Source: Tyzzerella sp. UBA1042 (GTDB taxonomy: Bacteria; Bacillota; Clostridia; Lachnospirales; Anaerotignaceae). Taken from it: a stretch of 21,554 nucleotides of DNA. The stretch is from NCBI GenBank assembly GCA_002316675.1, contig DCDZ01000052.1:11625-33178 (forward strand), written 5' to 3'. Each line of letters begins with the position of its first letter. Within the stretch, counting starts at the first letter, position 1. Under the pieces are notes generated by a model. It saw only the letters and a program-made list of their open reading frames with translations. It was not told the DNA's origin and ran no database searches. Both the position numbers and the translations under genes were made by a program. Below are positions 21,436 through 21,554 of this stretch, piece after piece.

Positions 21436-21554
21436 TTGAACGCAAATATCATAGCCATTGCCAACCAAAAAGGCGGCGTTGGCAAAACAACGACTTGTGC
21501 CAATTTAGGCATAGGTTTAGCACAGGAGGGCAAAAAGGTACTGCTGGTTGACAG
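21436..21554 (+). CDS. parA: ParA/Soj-family ATPase, N-terminal part (runs off window)
   Basis: Chromosome-partitioning ATPase of the MinD/ParA superfamily, which moves ParB-bound origins over the nucleoid and, as Soj, also affects replication initiation. Only 39 complete codons are in the window. They show IIAIANQKGGVGKTTT, the deviant Walker A motif of this family, and then ANLGIGLAQEGKKVLLVD. The start is a TTG seven bases after AAAGGAGG; no ATG in this frame fits. In Firmicutes soj usually sits near the replication origin. A strong terminator lies immediately upstream, so the source of its transcript is unclear. Base composition returns to that of the backbone here. Confidence 0.9.
   Translation, partial: MNANIIAIANQKGGVGKTTTCANLGIGLAQEGKKVLLVD

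Overview
The window looks like a chromosomal segment of a low-to-middle GC, endospore-forming Clostridia (Lachnospirales-like) genome. The grounds are a forespore sigma factor gene (sigG) with a sigma-F-type promoter, AGGAGG ribosome sites throughout, a clostridial-style RlmD with a C-terminal extension, and several families typical of gut and anaerobic Firmicutes. No species can be named from the sequence alone.

Bases 1 to about 13,640 are ordinary backbone. In order they hold the C-terminal part of an aspartate kinase (+), a Na/Pi cotransporter with a PhoU-like tail (-), a DUF5662 protein (-), an isochorismatase-family hydrolase (-), sigG (-), an ammonium transporter fused to a PII domain with a hairpin leader (+), a small helical protein (-), an XRE regulator (+), a secreted protein with a copper-amine-oxidase-N-like stalk domain (-), and a tight four-gene run (+). 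That run is a YhaM-like OB/HD exoribonuclease, two small membrane-anchored ORFs that together carry the parts of a Cas4/RecB-type Fe-S nuclease, and the 23S rRNA methyltransferase RlmD.

From about 13,640 to 21,410 the base composition becomes visibly richer in A and T, and the content changes to what looks like a defence island lying between rlmD and a ParA/Soj gene that runs off the window end. The first cassette (14,073-18,025) is an apparent three-gene operon: a DUF262 plus HNH/DUF1524-like protein of the GmrSD/SspE kind, a small protein with a C-terminal hydrophobic segment, and a protein with a C-terminal PD-(D/E)XK nuclease motif. I do not recognise this trio as a named system. The second cassette (18,389-21,332) looks like an ABC-three-component (ABC-3C) system: an effector with a restriction-endonuclease-like N-terminus, a small middle component, and a DUF2326 SMC-like ATPase.

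The island is bounded by rlmD 3'-end material. The RlmD extension just before it is cut by an in-frame TAA and an 11-bp tandem duplication. A second, frameshifted copy of the rlmD 3' end lies between the two cassettes. This suggests that the rlmD tail is a recombination or insertion hotspot through which defence cassettes were acquired.

The three best candidates for something new are the split membrane nuclease whose Fe-S cysteines are divided between two overlapping genes, the DUF262/TM/PD-(D/E)XK operon, and the repeated rlmD tail as a cassette boundary.
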